Shown: piece after piece, positions 1 through 8,589 of the stretch
Position numbering within the stretch: the first letter of the stretch is position 1
Layout of the letters: each line of letters begins with the position of its first letter
Assembly (NCBI RefSeq): GCF_011682175.1
Contig: NZ_WHJG01000029.1
Location: 34,505-98,504 of the forward strand
Direction of reading: 5' to 3'
From: Massilia frigida
Lineage (GTDB): Bacteria; Pseudomonadota; Gammaproteobacteria; Burkholderiales; Burkholderiaceae_D
DNA: 64,000 bases
Notes under the pieces: model-generated
What the model saw: only the letters and a program-made list of their open reading frames with translations
The model's database searches: none
What the model was told of the DNA's origin: nothing
Program-made: the position numbers and the translations under genes

Positions 1-1653
1 GAACGCGGCGGCATTGCGCGCGCGATGCGGGCCAGCATGTCGGTGCCGGGCGTGTTCGCCCCGGTTGACATCGACAACCGCGCGCTGCTCGACGGCGGGC
101 TGGTACGCAACCTGCCGGTCGACGTGGTGCGCGCGATGGGCGCCGATATCGTCATCGCCGTCAATCTCGGCACGCCGCTGCTCAAGCGCGACAAGATCGT
201 TTCGGCCTTCGGCGTGGGTCAACAGATGCTCAATATTCTCACCGAACAGAATGTCGAGGCCTCGCTGCGCGAATTGACGCCGCGCGACGTATTGATCCTG
301 CCGCAGTTGGGCGACTTCAGCGCGGCCGACTTTGAAAACTCCGCCAAGACCATCGACATGGGCGCGGCCGCCGCGCGCGTGGCGGCGGAGCGCCTGGCGC
401 CGCTGGCCTTGTCCGAAGCCGACTTCAAGGCGCACCTGGCCGCGCGCGCGGCGCGCCATCCGGCCGCGGTCAAGGTCAATTCGGTGCGCATCGATACCAA
501 GCAGCTGAAAAATGTCAGCGCGAATTTCATCAACCGCAAATTCTCGATCAAGCCGGGCCAGGCATTCAGCACGGCGGAACTGCACGCGAATATGAACAGC
601 CTGTATTCGACGGGCGACTTCGAAAACGTCACCCACCGTTTCGAGAATGGCCCGGACGGGCGCACGCTGGTGATCGAACCGGTCGAAAAGGAATGGGGTC
701 CGAATTACCTGCAAGCCGGCGTGCGCTTGTCGACCGACCTGGCCGGCGAAAGCGACTTTACGATCCTGCTGGCGCACCGTGGCAAATGGCTGACGCGCTC
801 CGGGCTGGAATGGCGCAATACCGTCTCGCTGGGCCAGTTCAATTCCTTCACCTCGCAGCTGTATCAGCCGCTGGGCGGCGCAAGCCGCTGGTACGTGGCG
901 CCCACGGTGCGCTTTTCGCAAAACAAGGATAACCTGATCATCAACGACAAGGCGGTGGCGACGTACAGCGCGAAACAGGCGTCCATCGGGGTCGACCTGG
1001 TCAATCACGTGGATGACGACAGCACCTTCAAGGTGGGGTTGGAGCGCGGTACCGAACGGGCCGATCCGAGCATCGGCGTGGCGCAGCTGGCCACCGCGAA
1101 AAGCCAGATCGGCGTGATCAAGTTCGAATACGTGCAGGACCGGCTGGACGATTGGGTGTTTCCATCGACCGGTAATTACAGCTTCGTGAATGCCCGGATT
1201 GCCCCGACCTCGGTCGGCGCCACGGTCGAATACAAGCGCCTCGAAGCGGGCCACGAAATGGCCTGGAACCGGGGTTCGCACAGGTTCAGCGTGGCCGGAC
1301 GCGCCGGCCATCTATGGGGCGACGAATTGCCGCTGATGGAGCTGTTTTCGCTGGGCGGATTCCTGAACCTGTCCGGTTACCAGGCGCGCCAGCTCCTGGG
1401 CGGCGATTATCTGTTCGGGCGCGGCGTGTACACGCTCAAGACCACCTTGCTGGGCACCCGCAATGTGTACCTGGGTGGTTCGGTCGAACTGGGCAAGATG
1501 ACGCGCCGCTTGAATGGCGACCAGATGGAACGCGCCCAGTTTGCCGGCTCGGTGTTCGGCGCGGTCAATACCGCCCTTGGGCCATTCACCGTAGCGGTTG
1601 GCGTTGGCGAACGCGGCAACCAGACGTTTTATCTGTTCTTCGGCAAGCCATAA
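1..1653 (+). CDS. Patatin-like phospholipase with C-terminal BamA-type barrel (5' partial)
   Basis: The reading frame is open from base 1, so the N-terminus and the GxSxG nucleophile elbow lie outside the window. The first visible part is the end of a patatin domain: the sequence DGGLVRNLP contains the catalytic-dyad Asp (DGG), followed by a typical 'ADIVIAVNLGTPLL' strand. Next comes a POTRA-like segment (about codons 155-220, VNSVRIDTKQL to NVTHRFE) and then a long aromatic, beta-rich region ending in FYLFFGKP, which fits a 16-strand Omp85/surface-antigen barrel. This architecture is that of PlpD-type (type Vd) autotransporters, which are exported phospholipases. Family known; substrate not visible. 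No operon partner is seen downstream. Confidence 0.9.
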   Translation, partial: ERGGIARAMRASMSVPGVFAPVDIDNRALLDGGLVRNLPVDVVRAMGADIVIAVNLGTPLLKRDKIVSAFGVGQQMLNILTEQNVEASLRELTPRDVLILPQLGDFSAADFENSAKTIDMGAAAARVAAERLAPLALSEADFKAHLAARAARHPAAVKVNSVRIDTKQLKNVSANFINRKFSIKPGQAFSTAELHANMNSLYSTGDFENVTHRFENGPDGRTLVIEPVEKEWGPNYLQAGVRLSTDLAGESDFTILLAHRGKWLTRSGLEWRNTVSLGQFNSFTSQLYQPLGGASRWYVAPTVRFSQNKDNLIINDKAVATYSAKQASIGVDLVNHVDDDSTFKVGLERGTERADPSIGVAQLATAKSQIGVIKFEYVQDRLDDWVFPSTGNYSFVNARIAPTSVGATVEYKRLEAGHEMAWNRGSHRFSVAGRAGHLWGDELPLMELFSLGGFLNLSGYQARQLLGGDYLFGRGVYTLKTTLLGTRNVYLGGSVELGKMTRRLNGDQMERAQFAGSVFGAVNTALGPFTVAVGVGERGNQTFYLFFGKP

Positions 1654-1672
1654 AGGAGCGCTCTCCCGAACC

Positions 1673-2001
1673 TCAACGGCGAAGGCGTGCTTCGCCGACG
1701 ATGTAAGGCAGCAGGCGCGCGATATTGCGGGCGTCGTCGATGCCGCGATGGTGCGCGCCGGCGAAGGTCATGCCGGCCATCCGGATGGCTTCGCCCAGCC
1801 CCGGCTTTTTTGACAGTTTCTGGCGTTCCGCCATCATGCGCTTGACGTTCGCGTGGGACCCGCTGATCGGATAGGGCACGTTGTGGAATGCGTAGTCCTG
1901 GCGCAGCTGTTTCAGGTCGTAGTCGCCCCAGGAACAGAAAAGGAAGTCGCTGTATTGCAGGTGGCTTCAAAGTCGATGACGAGATAACGGTTGGCTTGCA
2001 T
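1673..2001 (-). pseudogene. 3'-5' exonuclease (KapD/ERI1-like DEDDh), internal deletion and frameshift
   Basis: The start (ATG at 2001) encodes MQANRYLVIDFEATC, the exact opening of DEDDh exonucleases with the first catalytic Asp-x-Glu. After the Cys codon the sequence jumps to SDFLFCSWGDYDLKQL, normally about 75-80 residues further on, and in a different frame, so translation from the ATG ends after 29 codons. The rest (GVPYPISG-like segment, KKPGL, HHRGIDDARNIARLL with the last His and Asp) is intact in the other frame down to the stop at 1673. The missing piece would carry the second catalytic Asp. About 110 codons remain of a family that usually has about 180. I read it as a dead gene; an assembly error would have to remove some 230 bases. 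Confidence 0.8.
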
Positions 2002-2048
2002 GTCAGTGAATTTCCCATGTGTGTTCAGGGCGCTACTATAATCAATGA

Positions 2049-2522
2049 ATGAAAACACACGACATTTCACTGATGTTGGCCGATATTGCGATGGTCGAGC
2101 AGATCGAGTACGCCCTGCTCGAATGCGAGGAAGACCTGAGCGAGGAAGAAATCGGCGTGCGTTATGGGCGTATTGGCGATATTCTGCTGGCCAACGCGCG
2201 TATCCACGATCTGGATGAAGATATGATGAATCTTCTGTGCTTTTCGCGCTGCGTCGCATGCGAATTGCTGTGCGAGCCCATGCGCACGAGGCATTTTCAT
2301 GGGAAATGCTGGGAGTTCAAGCCTCCCTATACCAGGCATCATGGTAACAATGACAGCAGCAGCGAAGTCCAGCCCGTTGAAATGCAGAAGATCGGTTTGG
2401 TGATGAACCTGCTTTATTTCCTTCGCTATGACCCGGTGTTCGTGCCCGGCATCAAAGTCCTGCAAGCCTATCACCTGCGGCACGATTTGTGGACCGGGGC
2501 CGATATGAGCTGCCGCGAATGA
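2049..2522 (+). CDS. Hypothetical protein, 157 aa
   Basis: I do not recognise this protein. It is acidic in its first third (ALLECEEDLSEEEIGVRYGR), predicted mostly helical, has seven Cys residues including RCVACELLC, and lacks a signal peptide or membrane segment. The first ATG at 2049 is used because the coding potential (acidic helix) begins directly after it. It is divergent from the exonuclease pseudogene, with only 47 bases between the two starts, so the two promoters must overlap. It ends 31 bases before the end of the convergent DUF885 gene. Confidence 0.6.
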   Translation: MKTHDISLMLADIAMVEQIEYALLECEEDLSEEEIGVRYGRIGDILLANARIHDLDEDMMNLLCFSRCVACELLCEPMRTRHFHGKCWEFKPPYTRHHGNNDSSSEVQPVEMQKIGLVMNLLYFLRYDPVFVPGIKVLQAYHLRHDLWTGADMSCRE

Positions 2523-2553
2523 TGGGAGCCGTAGCCCCCCATCCCGCGTGCCG

Positions 2554-4383
2554 CTATTGTGCCGATGCGATCCAGCGATCCAGGCGCGCTTCGAGCAGCG
2601 GCAGCGGCAGGGTGCCGTCGCCGATCACCACTTCGTGAAACTTGGGCAGGCTGAATTTGTCGCCCATCGCCTTGCGCGCGCGTTCGCGCAATTCCAGGAT
2701 TTTCAGCGCGCCGATCTTGTAGCTCAGCGCCTGCGCCGGCCACACCATATAGCGCTCGATCTGGTTCTTGGCGCGCGCCTCGCTGTAACCGAGCGTTTCG
2801 CGCGCGTACGCAATCGCCTGTTCGCGGGTCCAGCCTTTGGCGTGCATGCCGGTATCGACCACCAGCCTGACGGCGCGCAGCAATTCATCGTTCAGGTGGC
2901 CGAAGTAGGCTTCCGGATCGTCGTACAAGCCGAATTCGTGGCCCAGCGTTTCCGCATACAGGGCCCAGCCTTCGGTAAATGAGCCGATATTCGGGTTTTC
3001 GGTATTGAATTTGCGGAAGTCCGGTACGTCGAGTTCCTTCAGCAGCCCGGCGTGAAAATGGTGGCCGGGCTGGCCTTCGTGCAGGTACAGGGTGACCATG
3101 CCGGTCCGGCTGTATTGTTTGGGGTCGTTCACCACCGCCCAGAACACGCCCGGATGCGAGCCGTCCGCCGCCGCCGGCGTGTAATGGTCGGACGCCGTGG
3201 CGCGGCTCAATTCCGGTTCGAGCTGCAGTTCGAGCGGCGCTTTCGGCAGCAGCGAAAACAGCGGCGCGAGTTTACCCCTGACCTTGGCGTCGATCTGGCG
3301 ATAGGCGTCGAGCACCTCGGCCTCGGTCTTGAATGGCTTGAATTTGTCCTGTGCTTCGACCCATTGCGGCAGCGCCGCCGGTGGGCCGCTGTAACCGAGC
3401 TTGGGACCGAGTAGCGCCCATTGCTGCTCGATGCGGGCCACTTCCTTCAATCCCAGCTGGTGAATCTCTTCCGGATTCATCGATACCGTGGTGCGGTCCT
3501 TGATTTGCGCCTGGTACCACGCCGCGCCATTGGGCAGGGCGCTCCAGCCATCGCTGGCCCGGCTGGCCGGCAGGTATTCCTTTTCCAGGTACATCGCCAG
3601 CCGGTCCAGGGCAGGGGAGAGCTTGTTCGCAATCGTGCTGCGATAGGCCGCAGTCAGGCGCTCCTTGTCCGCCTGCGAAAACGCCGCAGGGAGATTCCTG
3701 ATCGGCGTGTAAAAGATATTCGCTTCCGGCGTGGCGCTGCGCAATTGCTGGAACTGGGGCAGCATCGCCACCGTCATCGCTTTCGGCTGCACGATGCCGC
3801 GCTTGACGCCCTCGCGCATATTGGCGATGGCCTGGTCGATCCATGCCGGGAGCTGGTTCAGCCGGCTCAGGTAATCCTGATACTGGGCCACCGTGTTCAA
3901 TGGCTGGGAGCCGGTGCCGCTGGCGTAATTGGCCAGGGTGCCGGGAACGTTCTCGAAGTGGTTCAGCGGGAGCAGGTGCTCGGGGAATTTTTCCAGGCCC
4001 AGGCCACTTTCCAGCTCGAATGCGAGCAGGTCGTAATTCAATTGTTCCTTGTCGCCCAGGCGCGTGCGGTCAATGGCTTTCAATTGCGTCTGCATGCGGC
4101 GGTACAAGGCAAACTGGCGGGTGCGGCTTTTCGGCGATATGCTCATTCCCAGCTGGTCGTTATAGCGGCTGTCGCCGTTGGCGGTAATGAGCAGCGGATC
4201 GAAGCGGGCGCGCGCCTGATAAAACGCATCCGCCAGCTTGTGCAACTGACTCGTGGCGCGCGCGGGTGCGGTGCTCGCGCTTTGATTGGCCGATGGTGCG
4301 GCGGTCGCAGGGGAGAGCGGGGACATCAGCACGGCCAGCAATGCCGTGGTGCCGAGCAGCGGGCGGGAAAAGCGCAAACGCAT
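2554..4383 (-). CDS. DUF885 family protein (secreted, putative zinc metallopeptidase-like)
   Basis: A 609-residue protein with a signal peptide (basic MRLRFSRPLL, hydrophobic stretch, cleavage near ATAAPSA). The rest matches DUF885: the family hallmark HEGQPGHHFH lies near residue 434, followed by FTEGWALYAETLG, both typical of this large helical family, which is related to M32-like metallopeptidases by its HE..HH motif. Length is normal for the family (about 580-620). Function in most bacteria is unknown; a periplasmic peptidase role is inference. It is transcribed alone, convergent with the 157-residue protein and divergent from the glycosyltransferase. Confidence 0.88.
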   Translation of the reverse strand: MRLRFSRPLLGTTALLAVLMSPLSPATAAPSANQSASTAPARATSQLHKLADAFYQARARFDPLLITANGDSRYNDQLGMSISPKSRTRQFALYRRMQTQLKAIDRTRLGDKEQLNYDLLAFELESGLGLEKFPEHLLPLNHFENVPGTLANYASGTGSQPLNTVAQYQDYLSRLNQLPAWIDQAIANMREGVKRGIVQPKAMTVAMLPQFQQLRSATPEANIFYTPIRNLPAAFSQADKERLTAAYRSTIANKLSPALDRLAMYLEKEYLPASRASDGWSALPNGAAWYQAQIKDRTTVSMNPEEIHQLGLKEVARIEQQWALLGPKLGYSGPPAALPQWVEAQDKFKPFKTEAEVLDAYRQIDAKVRGKLAPLFSLLPKAPLELQLEPELSRATASDHYTPAAADGSHPGVFWAVVNDPKQYSRTGMVTLYLHEGQPGHHFHAGLLKELDVPDFRKFNTENPNIGSFTEGWALYAETLGHEFGLYDDPEAYFGHLNDELLRAVRLVVDTGMHAKGWTREQAIAYARETLGYSEARAKNQIERYMVWPAQALSYKIGALKILELRERARKAMGDKFSLPKFHEVVIGDGTLPLPLLEARLDRWIASAQ

Positions 4384-4522
4384 GAAGATTCCTTGATGTG
4401 GATGGTGGAGACGGGAACAGAATAGCGCAAATGCGCGTGGCTGGGCAGTGCCGGCACTGTATGATGAGCGGCCTTTCGGGCCGTTCCGGCCGCCGGGAGG
4501 TCCATCCTCTTATGGAAGCGCC

Positions 4523-5803
4523 ATGTCCGATTATTCGACCGTTTTGCCGCATATTGTCGTGGTTACCACCGGCACGGCCGGCGACCTGTTTCCCTTCCTG
4601 AGGCTTGGGCTCGGTTTGCGCGAGCGCGGCCATGCCGTCACCTTTCTCGCGCCCGCCATGCATGAAGCGCTGGTGCATCAGGCCGGCCTGGCGTTTCATG
4701 CCATGCCGGCCGATCCGGCCGTCCTGAACGATCCCGACCTGTGGCATCCCCGGCGCGGTTTCGGCGTGGTCTGGCGCGCCATGCAGCCTGGCATGAACGA
4801 GATGCGCGCTTTCATGGCAGCCCTGCCGCCGGATCAGCCGTGCACGATGCTGGTCCATCCGCTGATCGTGGCGCATGCCGATCTGTGCCGGGCGGATCGG
4901 CCCGGCATCAGCATCGTGGCCGGGATCCTGGCGCCGTCCAATCTGCGCACGGTCCACGATCTGCCGGTGCTGGGGCCGTTCGCGGTGCCGCGCTGGATGC
5001 CATTGGCGGTGCGGCGCTGGATGTGGCGCGGGGTCGAGGCGTCGGCGATCAATCCGGTGGCCCTGCCCGACGTGAACGCGGCGCGCCGGCTGCAAGGGCG
5101 CTCACCGATCTCCAGTTATATGGATACGCTGTCTGGCGCGCCCGATTTGTCGGTGACCTTGTTTCCCGAGTGGCTGGTCGGGCGCCAGCCGGACTGGCCG
5201 TCGGCGCTGGTGTGCGGCGATTTTCCGCTGTACGACCCGCACCCGGGCGCGTCGATGGCGCCGGAGCTGGTGCAGTTCATGCGCGCGGGCAGTGCTCCGC
5301 TCATCGTGACCCATGGCACCGGCAACTTGCAGGCGGCCGCGTTTTTCGCCAATGCGCTGGAAGCGGCGCAAACGCTGGGACGGCGCATCGTGTTCCTCAC
5401 GCCGCACAGGGCGCAGGTGCCGGCGACGCTGCCGGCATCGGCCTTCTGGCAGGATTACTGCCCGCTGTCGGCCTTGCTGCCGGGCGCGGCGGCGCTGGTG
5501 CACCACGGCGGCATCGGCACCACGGCCGAAGCCATGCGCGCAGGCACGCCCCAGCTGATCGTGCCGATGGCCTACGACCAGTTCGACAATGCCGCGCGCG
5601 TCACGGCGCTGCACGCCGGCCTGACGCTCAAGGCGGGCCGTGCCAGCGCGCGCGCGCTGGCCGACGCCCTGCGCCAGTTGCTGCAATCGCCAGAGGTGCA
5701 TATCGGTTGCTCAGCATTAAAAGCGCGCCTGGCGGCGGGGAGCGAGCTCGGTGGCGTGCTGGAATCCATATCAAAAACGGTATCGAAAACCGGAAAAATA
5801 TGA
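4523..5803 (+). CDS. Glycosyltransferase, GT1/MGT type (UDP-glycosyl or sterol glucosyltransferase-like)
   Basis: I chose ATG 4523 (MSDYSTVLPHIVVVTTGTAGDL) because the Rossmann-type strand with GTAGDLFPFL, the acceptor-domain signature of GT1 enzymes, starts there; an in-frame start at 4448 would add an unrelated 25-residue extension. GGAAG precedes the ATG by four bases. The C-terminal half has the nucleotide-sugar motif (ALVHHGGIGTTAEAMRAGTPQLIVPMAYDQFDNA), a clear GT1 plant-secondary-product-glycosyltransferase-like box with HGG and DQ. About 426 residues, normal size. Acceptor unknown. The stop codon TGA at 5801-5803 lies inside the promoter motif of the next gene. Confidence 0.9.
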   Translation: MSDYSTVLPHIVVVTTGTAGDLFPFLRLGLGLRERGHAVTFLAPAMHEALVHQAGLAFHAMPADPAVLNDPDLWHPRRGFGVVWRAMQPGMNEMRAFMAALPPDQPCTMLVHPLIVAHADLCRADRPGISIVAGILAPSNLRTVHDLPVLGPFAVPRWMPLAVRRWMWRGVEASAINPVALPDVNAARRLQGRSPISSYMDTLSGAPDLSVTLFPEWLVGRQPDWPSALVCGDFPLYDPHPGASMAPELVQFMRAGSAPLIVTHGTGNLQAAAFFANALEAAQTLGRRIVFLTPHRAQVPATLPASAFWQDYCPLSALLPGAAALVHHGGIGTTAEAMRAGTPQLIVPMAYDQFDNAARVTALHAGLTLKAGRASARALADALRQLLQSPEVHIGCSALKARLAAGSELGGVLESISKTVSKTGKI

Positions 5804-5833
5804 TTGGATTGATTCTTTGGCTTTCCTTACTAT
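5779..5833 (+). promoter_or_regulatory. Arabinose-locus promoter 1 (upstream of TonB-dependent receptor)
   Basis: GGTATC at 5779, an A-tract at 5793-5797, TGATTGGAT at 5801 (with TTGGAT as -35) and TACTAT at 5828-5833 as -10, separated by exactly 18 bases. The same layout occurs upstream of the dehydratase (25236-25290) and of ytfQ (35406-35460): G(A/G)TATC, 16 bases later TGATTGGAW, then an 18-base gap and a TANNAT hexamer. I infer a shared activator site plus promoter for the pentose regulon. Confidence 0.6.
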
Positions 5834-5890
5834 CCGGTTCAAGGGCTGAAAATACCCAGGAATCATATAACTAGAACGCCAAGGAGACGT

Positions 5891-8506
5891 ATGACACTGC
5901 ACGCACAAGGCCCCGTCACGGCCATTTCCCGCACCCCCTTGACCTTGAAGATGACCGTGGCGGCGCTGGCCGGCGCCGGCATGTTGAGCGGCGCCTCGGT
6001 GTGGGCGCAGGATGCGGTCCCGGCCGAGGGCACCAGCGTGGTCACCGTCGCCGGCGTGCGCAAGGCAGCCCAGAGCGCCCAGGCCATCAAGCGCAATGCC
6101 GATGAAGTGCTCGATTCCATCGTCGCCGAGGAAGCCGGCAAGTTCCCGGACAAGAACGTCGCCGAAATGCTCGGCCGCATCACCGGCGTGCAGATCCGCC
6201 GTGAAAACGGCGAAGCGCGCGAAGTCGTCATCCGCGGCTTGCCCGGCCTGGTGACCCTGCTCAATGGCCGCGAAATGTTCACCGCCGGCAAGGAAGGACG
6301 CAGCCTGTACCTGGCCGACATTCCCGCCGCCATGCTGCAGCGCGTGGACGTGTATAAAACGCAGGGCGCCGACATGGTCGAGGGCGGCACTGCCGGCGTG
6401 ATCGATGTGCGCACCGCGCGCCCCTTCGATGCCAAGGGCTTCGCGGCCAGCGTCACGGCGCGCGTGGAAAACCGCGACAAGTCGAATACCAACGATCCCA
6501 ACCTGTCGGGGATGATCTCGAACCGCTGGAAAACCGGCTATGGCGAGATCGGCGCGCTGCTCGGCCTGTCTTACCAGGATGGGAATTACCACGATGAGGT
6601 CACCTGGAATTCGCCGCCGAAGGACCGTGCCGCCGATCTCGGCGCCGGCATTTCCGCGCCGGACGAGCTGGGCCATGTGCTGTACCAGGGCCAGCGCAAG
6701 CGCGTGGCGGCCAACCTTGCCGTGCAGTGGCGCCCGAACCCGGACCTGGAATTTTTCGCCGAAGGCATGTCGACCGAAATCCATCACGATGCCGAACGCC
6801 AGTTCTATGTCGGTTCGCTCGGCCTGAACAAGCGTTCCAGCTATTCCCTCATTCCCGGCACCAACCAGGTACAGACGGCCACCTCGACCAATTCCAACCC
6901 GTTCGCGCTGGGCTCGACCCAGGCGCCGCACGATTACTCGCTGGGCAGCCAGGGCGCCATCGGCGCGCGCTGGAACGTGGCGCCGGGCTGGCGCGTGAGC
7001 ACCGAGCTGGCGCGCACCCTGAGCCGCGTGCGCCAGGAATTTCCGATTGTCGACCTGGTGGCGGCCCCGCCTACCATCACGGGCAATACCTACGTGAATG
7101 GCGGAGCGCAATTCTCCTATCCCGGTTACGACATGACCAACCCGGACAATTACCGGGTCACCACGTTCTTCGATAACCACAACCATGCCGAAAGCCGCTC
7201 GACCGACTGGCGCGCCGACGCCACCTGGAGTCCGGACAACGATGGCTTCATCAAGGAAGTGGCCACCGGCGTGCGGGTTGCCAAACGCACCGCCGCGTAT
7301 GTGCACGAGCTGAACGGCTTCACGCCGGCGCCGCGCAATATTCCTCTGGGTTCGGTGCCCGGCCTGGCCTGCAATTCGATGCCCATGGCGGGCGACTACG
7401 GCATGGCCTCGTGGGTCACGCCGTGCGCTTCCTACATGCACGACAACATCGGTTCGCTGCGCACCCTGTTCAACGGCACCGGCGCCAAGACTGCGGAAGA
7501 CAAGCTGTCCCAGTTCGACAACCAGGAAACCACCTACGCCATCTACACCAAGGCCAAGTACGGTTTCCGCGCCGGTGATGTTCCGGTCGACGGCACAGTC
7601 GGGGTGCGCGTGGTGCAGACCAAGGGCGTGCTGAACGGTTATTCGCAGGCCAACGACGTGATCTTGCCGGTATCGAGCTCGCCAACGTCGACCGATGTGC
7701 TGCCGAACGCCACGCTCAAGGCCATGATCCTGCCGGAGGTGCAGGCGCGCCTGACGGCGGGCAAGTCGGTACAGCGCGCCAATTTCGACCAGTTCAATCC
7801 AGGCGTGTCCTACAACGTGCCGAGCACCACCGTGCAAGCGGTGGGCACGGGCGGCAATCCCGACCTGAAACCGATCGAAGGCAAGAACTTCGATGCCGCC
7901 GCCGAATGGTATTTCGCGCCGACCGGCTCGCTCACGGCCACCCTGTTCCGCCACGACTTCAAGAATTACATCCTGACCAGTTCGACCAAGGAAAGCTATA
8001 ACGGCATCGTGTACGACGTGAACCGTCCGCGCAATATGTCCAAGGGCACGCTGCAGGGCGCGGAACTGTCCTACCAGCAGTTCTACGACAAGCTCCCGGG
8101 CTGGCTGGGCGGCTTCGGCCTGCAAGCGAACCTCACCTACATGAAGGGCGAGCTGACCGATACCGGCGGCGTGCTCAAACCGTTCGTGGGCATGTCCAGG
8201 CTGTCGTACAACATCGTCGGCCTGTACGAGCGCGATGGCTGGTCCGGCCGCCTGGCCTATAACTGGCGCGACAAGTATGTCGACACCTTCAACTATCGCG
8301 GCCTGGGCTTCGACTTGATCGTCGACCCGATCAAGACCATGGATGCCTCGGTCTCCTACAAGATCAGCGAAGCGATGAGCCTGACCATGGACGTGGAGAA
8401 CCTGCTTGACCGCAAGTACCACGATTACCATGGCGTCGCCAGCAATCCGCGCGATATCCGCCGCTACGACCGCGTGCTTGGCTTGTCGCTGCGCTACAAG
8501 ATGTAA
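5891..8506 (+). CDS. TonB-dependent receptor (arabino-oligosaccharide uptake, inferred)
   Basis: An 871-residue outer-membrane receptor. A long basic N-terminus precedes the signal peptide (hydrophobic AALAGAGMLSGASVWA, cleavage near WAQD). The plug domain begins around residue 50 (VTVAGVRKAAQSAQAIKRN, DKNVAEMLGRITGVQIRRENGEAREVVIRGL), followed by GTAGVIDVRTARPF, typical of the large TonB-receptor class for carbohydrates. The barrel ends in a terminal aromatic-basic strand GLSLRYKM. It is the first gene of the pentose block and is followed 83 bases downstream by a GPH symporter and a GH43 enzyme. Substrate (arabinan fragments) is inferred only from these neighbours. Confidence 0.93.
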   Translation: MTLHAQGPVTAISRTPLTLKMTVAALAGAGMLSGASVWAQDAVPAEGTSVVTVAGVRKAAQSAQAIKRNADEVLDSIVAEEAGKFPDKNVAEMLGRITGVQIRRENGEAREVVIRGLPGLVTLLNGREMFTAGKEGRSLYLADIPAAMLQRVDVYKTQGADMVEGGTAGVIDVRTARPFDAKGFAASVTARVENRDKSNTNDPNLSGMISNRWKTGYGEIGALLGLSYQDGNYHDEVTWNSPPKDRAADLGAGISAPDELGHVLYQGQRKRVAANLAVQWRPNPDLEFFAEGMSTEIHHDAERQFYVGSLGLNKRSSYSLIPGTNQVQTATSTNSNPFALGSTQAPHDYSLGSQGAIGARWNVAPGWRVSTELARTLSRVRQEFPIVDLVAAPPTITGNTYVNGGAQFSYPGYDMTNPDNYRVTTFFDNHNHAESRSTDWRADATWSPDNDGFIKEVATGVRVAKRTAAYVHELNGFTPAPRNIPLGSVPGLACNSMPMAGDYGMASWVTPCASYMHDNIGSLRTLFNGTGAKTAEDKLSQFDNQETTYAIYTKAKYGFRAGDVPVDGTVGVRVVQTKGVLNGYSQANDVILPVSSSPTSTDVLPNATLKAMILPEVQARLTAGKSVQRANFDQFNPGVSYNVPSTTVQAVGTGGNPDLKPIEGKNFDAAAEWYFAPTGSLTATLFRHDFKNYILTSSTKESYNGIVYDVNRPRNMSKGTLQGAELSYQQFYDKLPGWLGGFGLQANLTYMKGELTDTGGVLKPFVGMSRLSYNIVGLYERDGWSGRLAYNWRDKYVDTFNYRGLGFDLIVDPIKTMDASVSYKISEAMSLTMDVENLLDRKYHDYHGVASNPRDIRRYDRVLGLSLRYKM

Positions 8507-8589
8507 GTCGCGCCTGGTGAACGTCCCGGAAGCGTTGCGTGGACATGGCACGCAGCGCTTTCTGTCCTTGTATGGCTGAGAAAGTTTGA

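Noticed and set aside
5771..8551. Long open frame antisense to the TonB-dependent receptor (926 codons)
   Set aside because: Rich in Arg, Gly, His, Ala and Val without domains, and it mirrors a clear receptor gene; typical GC-rich shadow frame.
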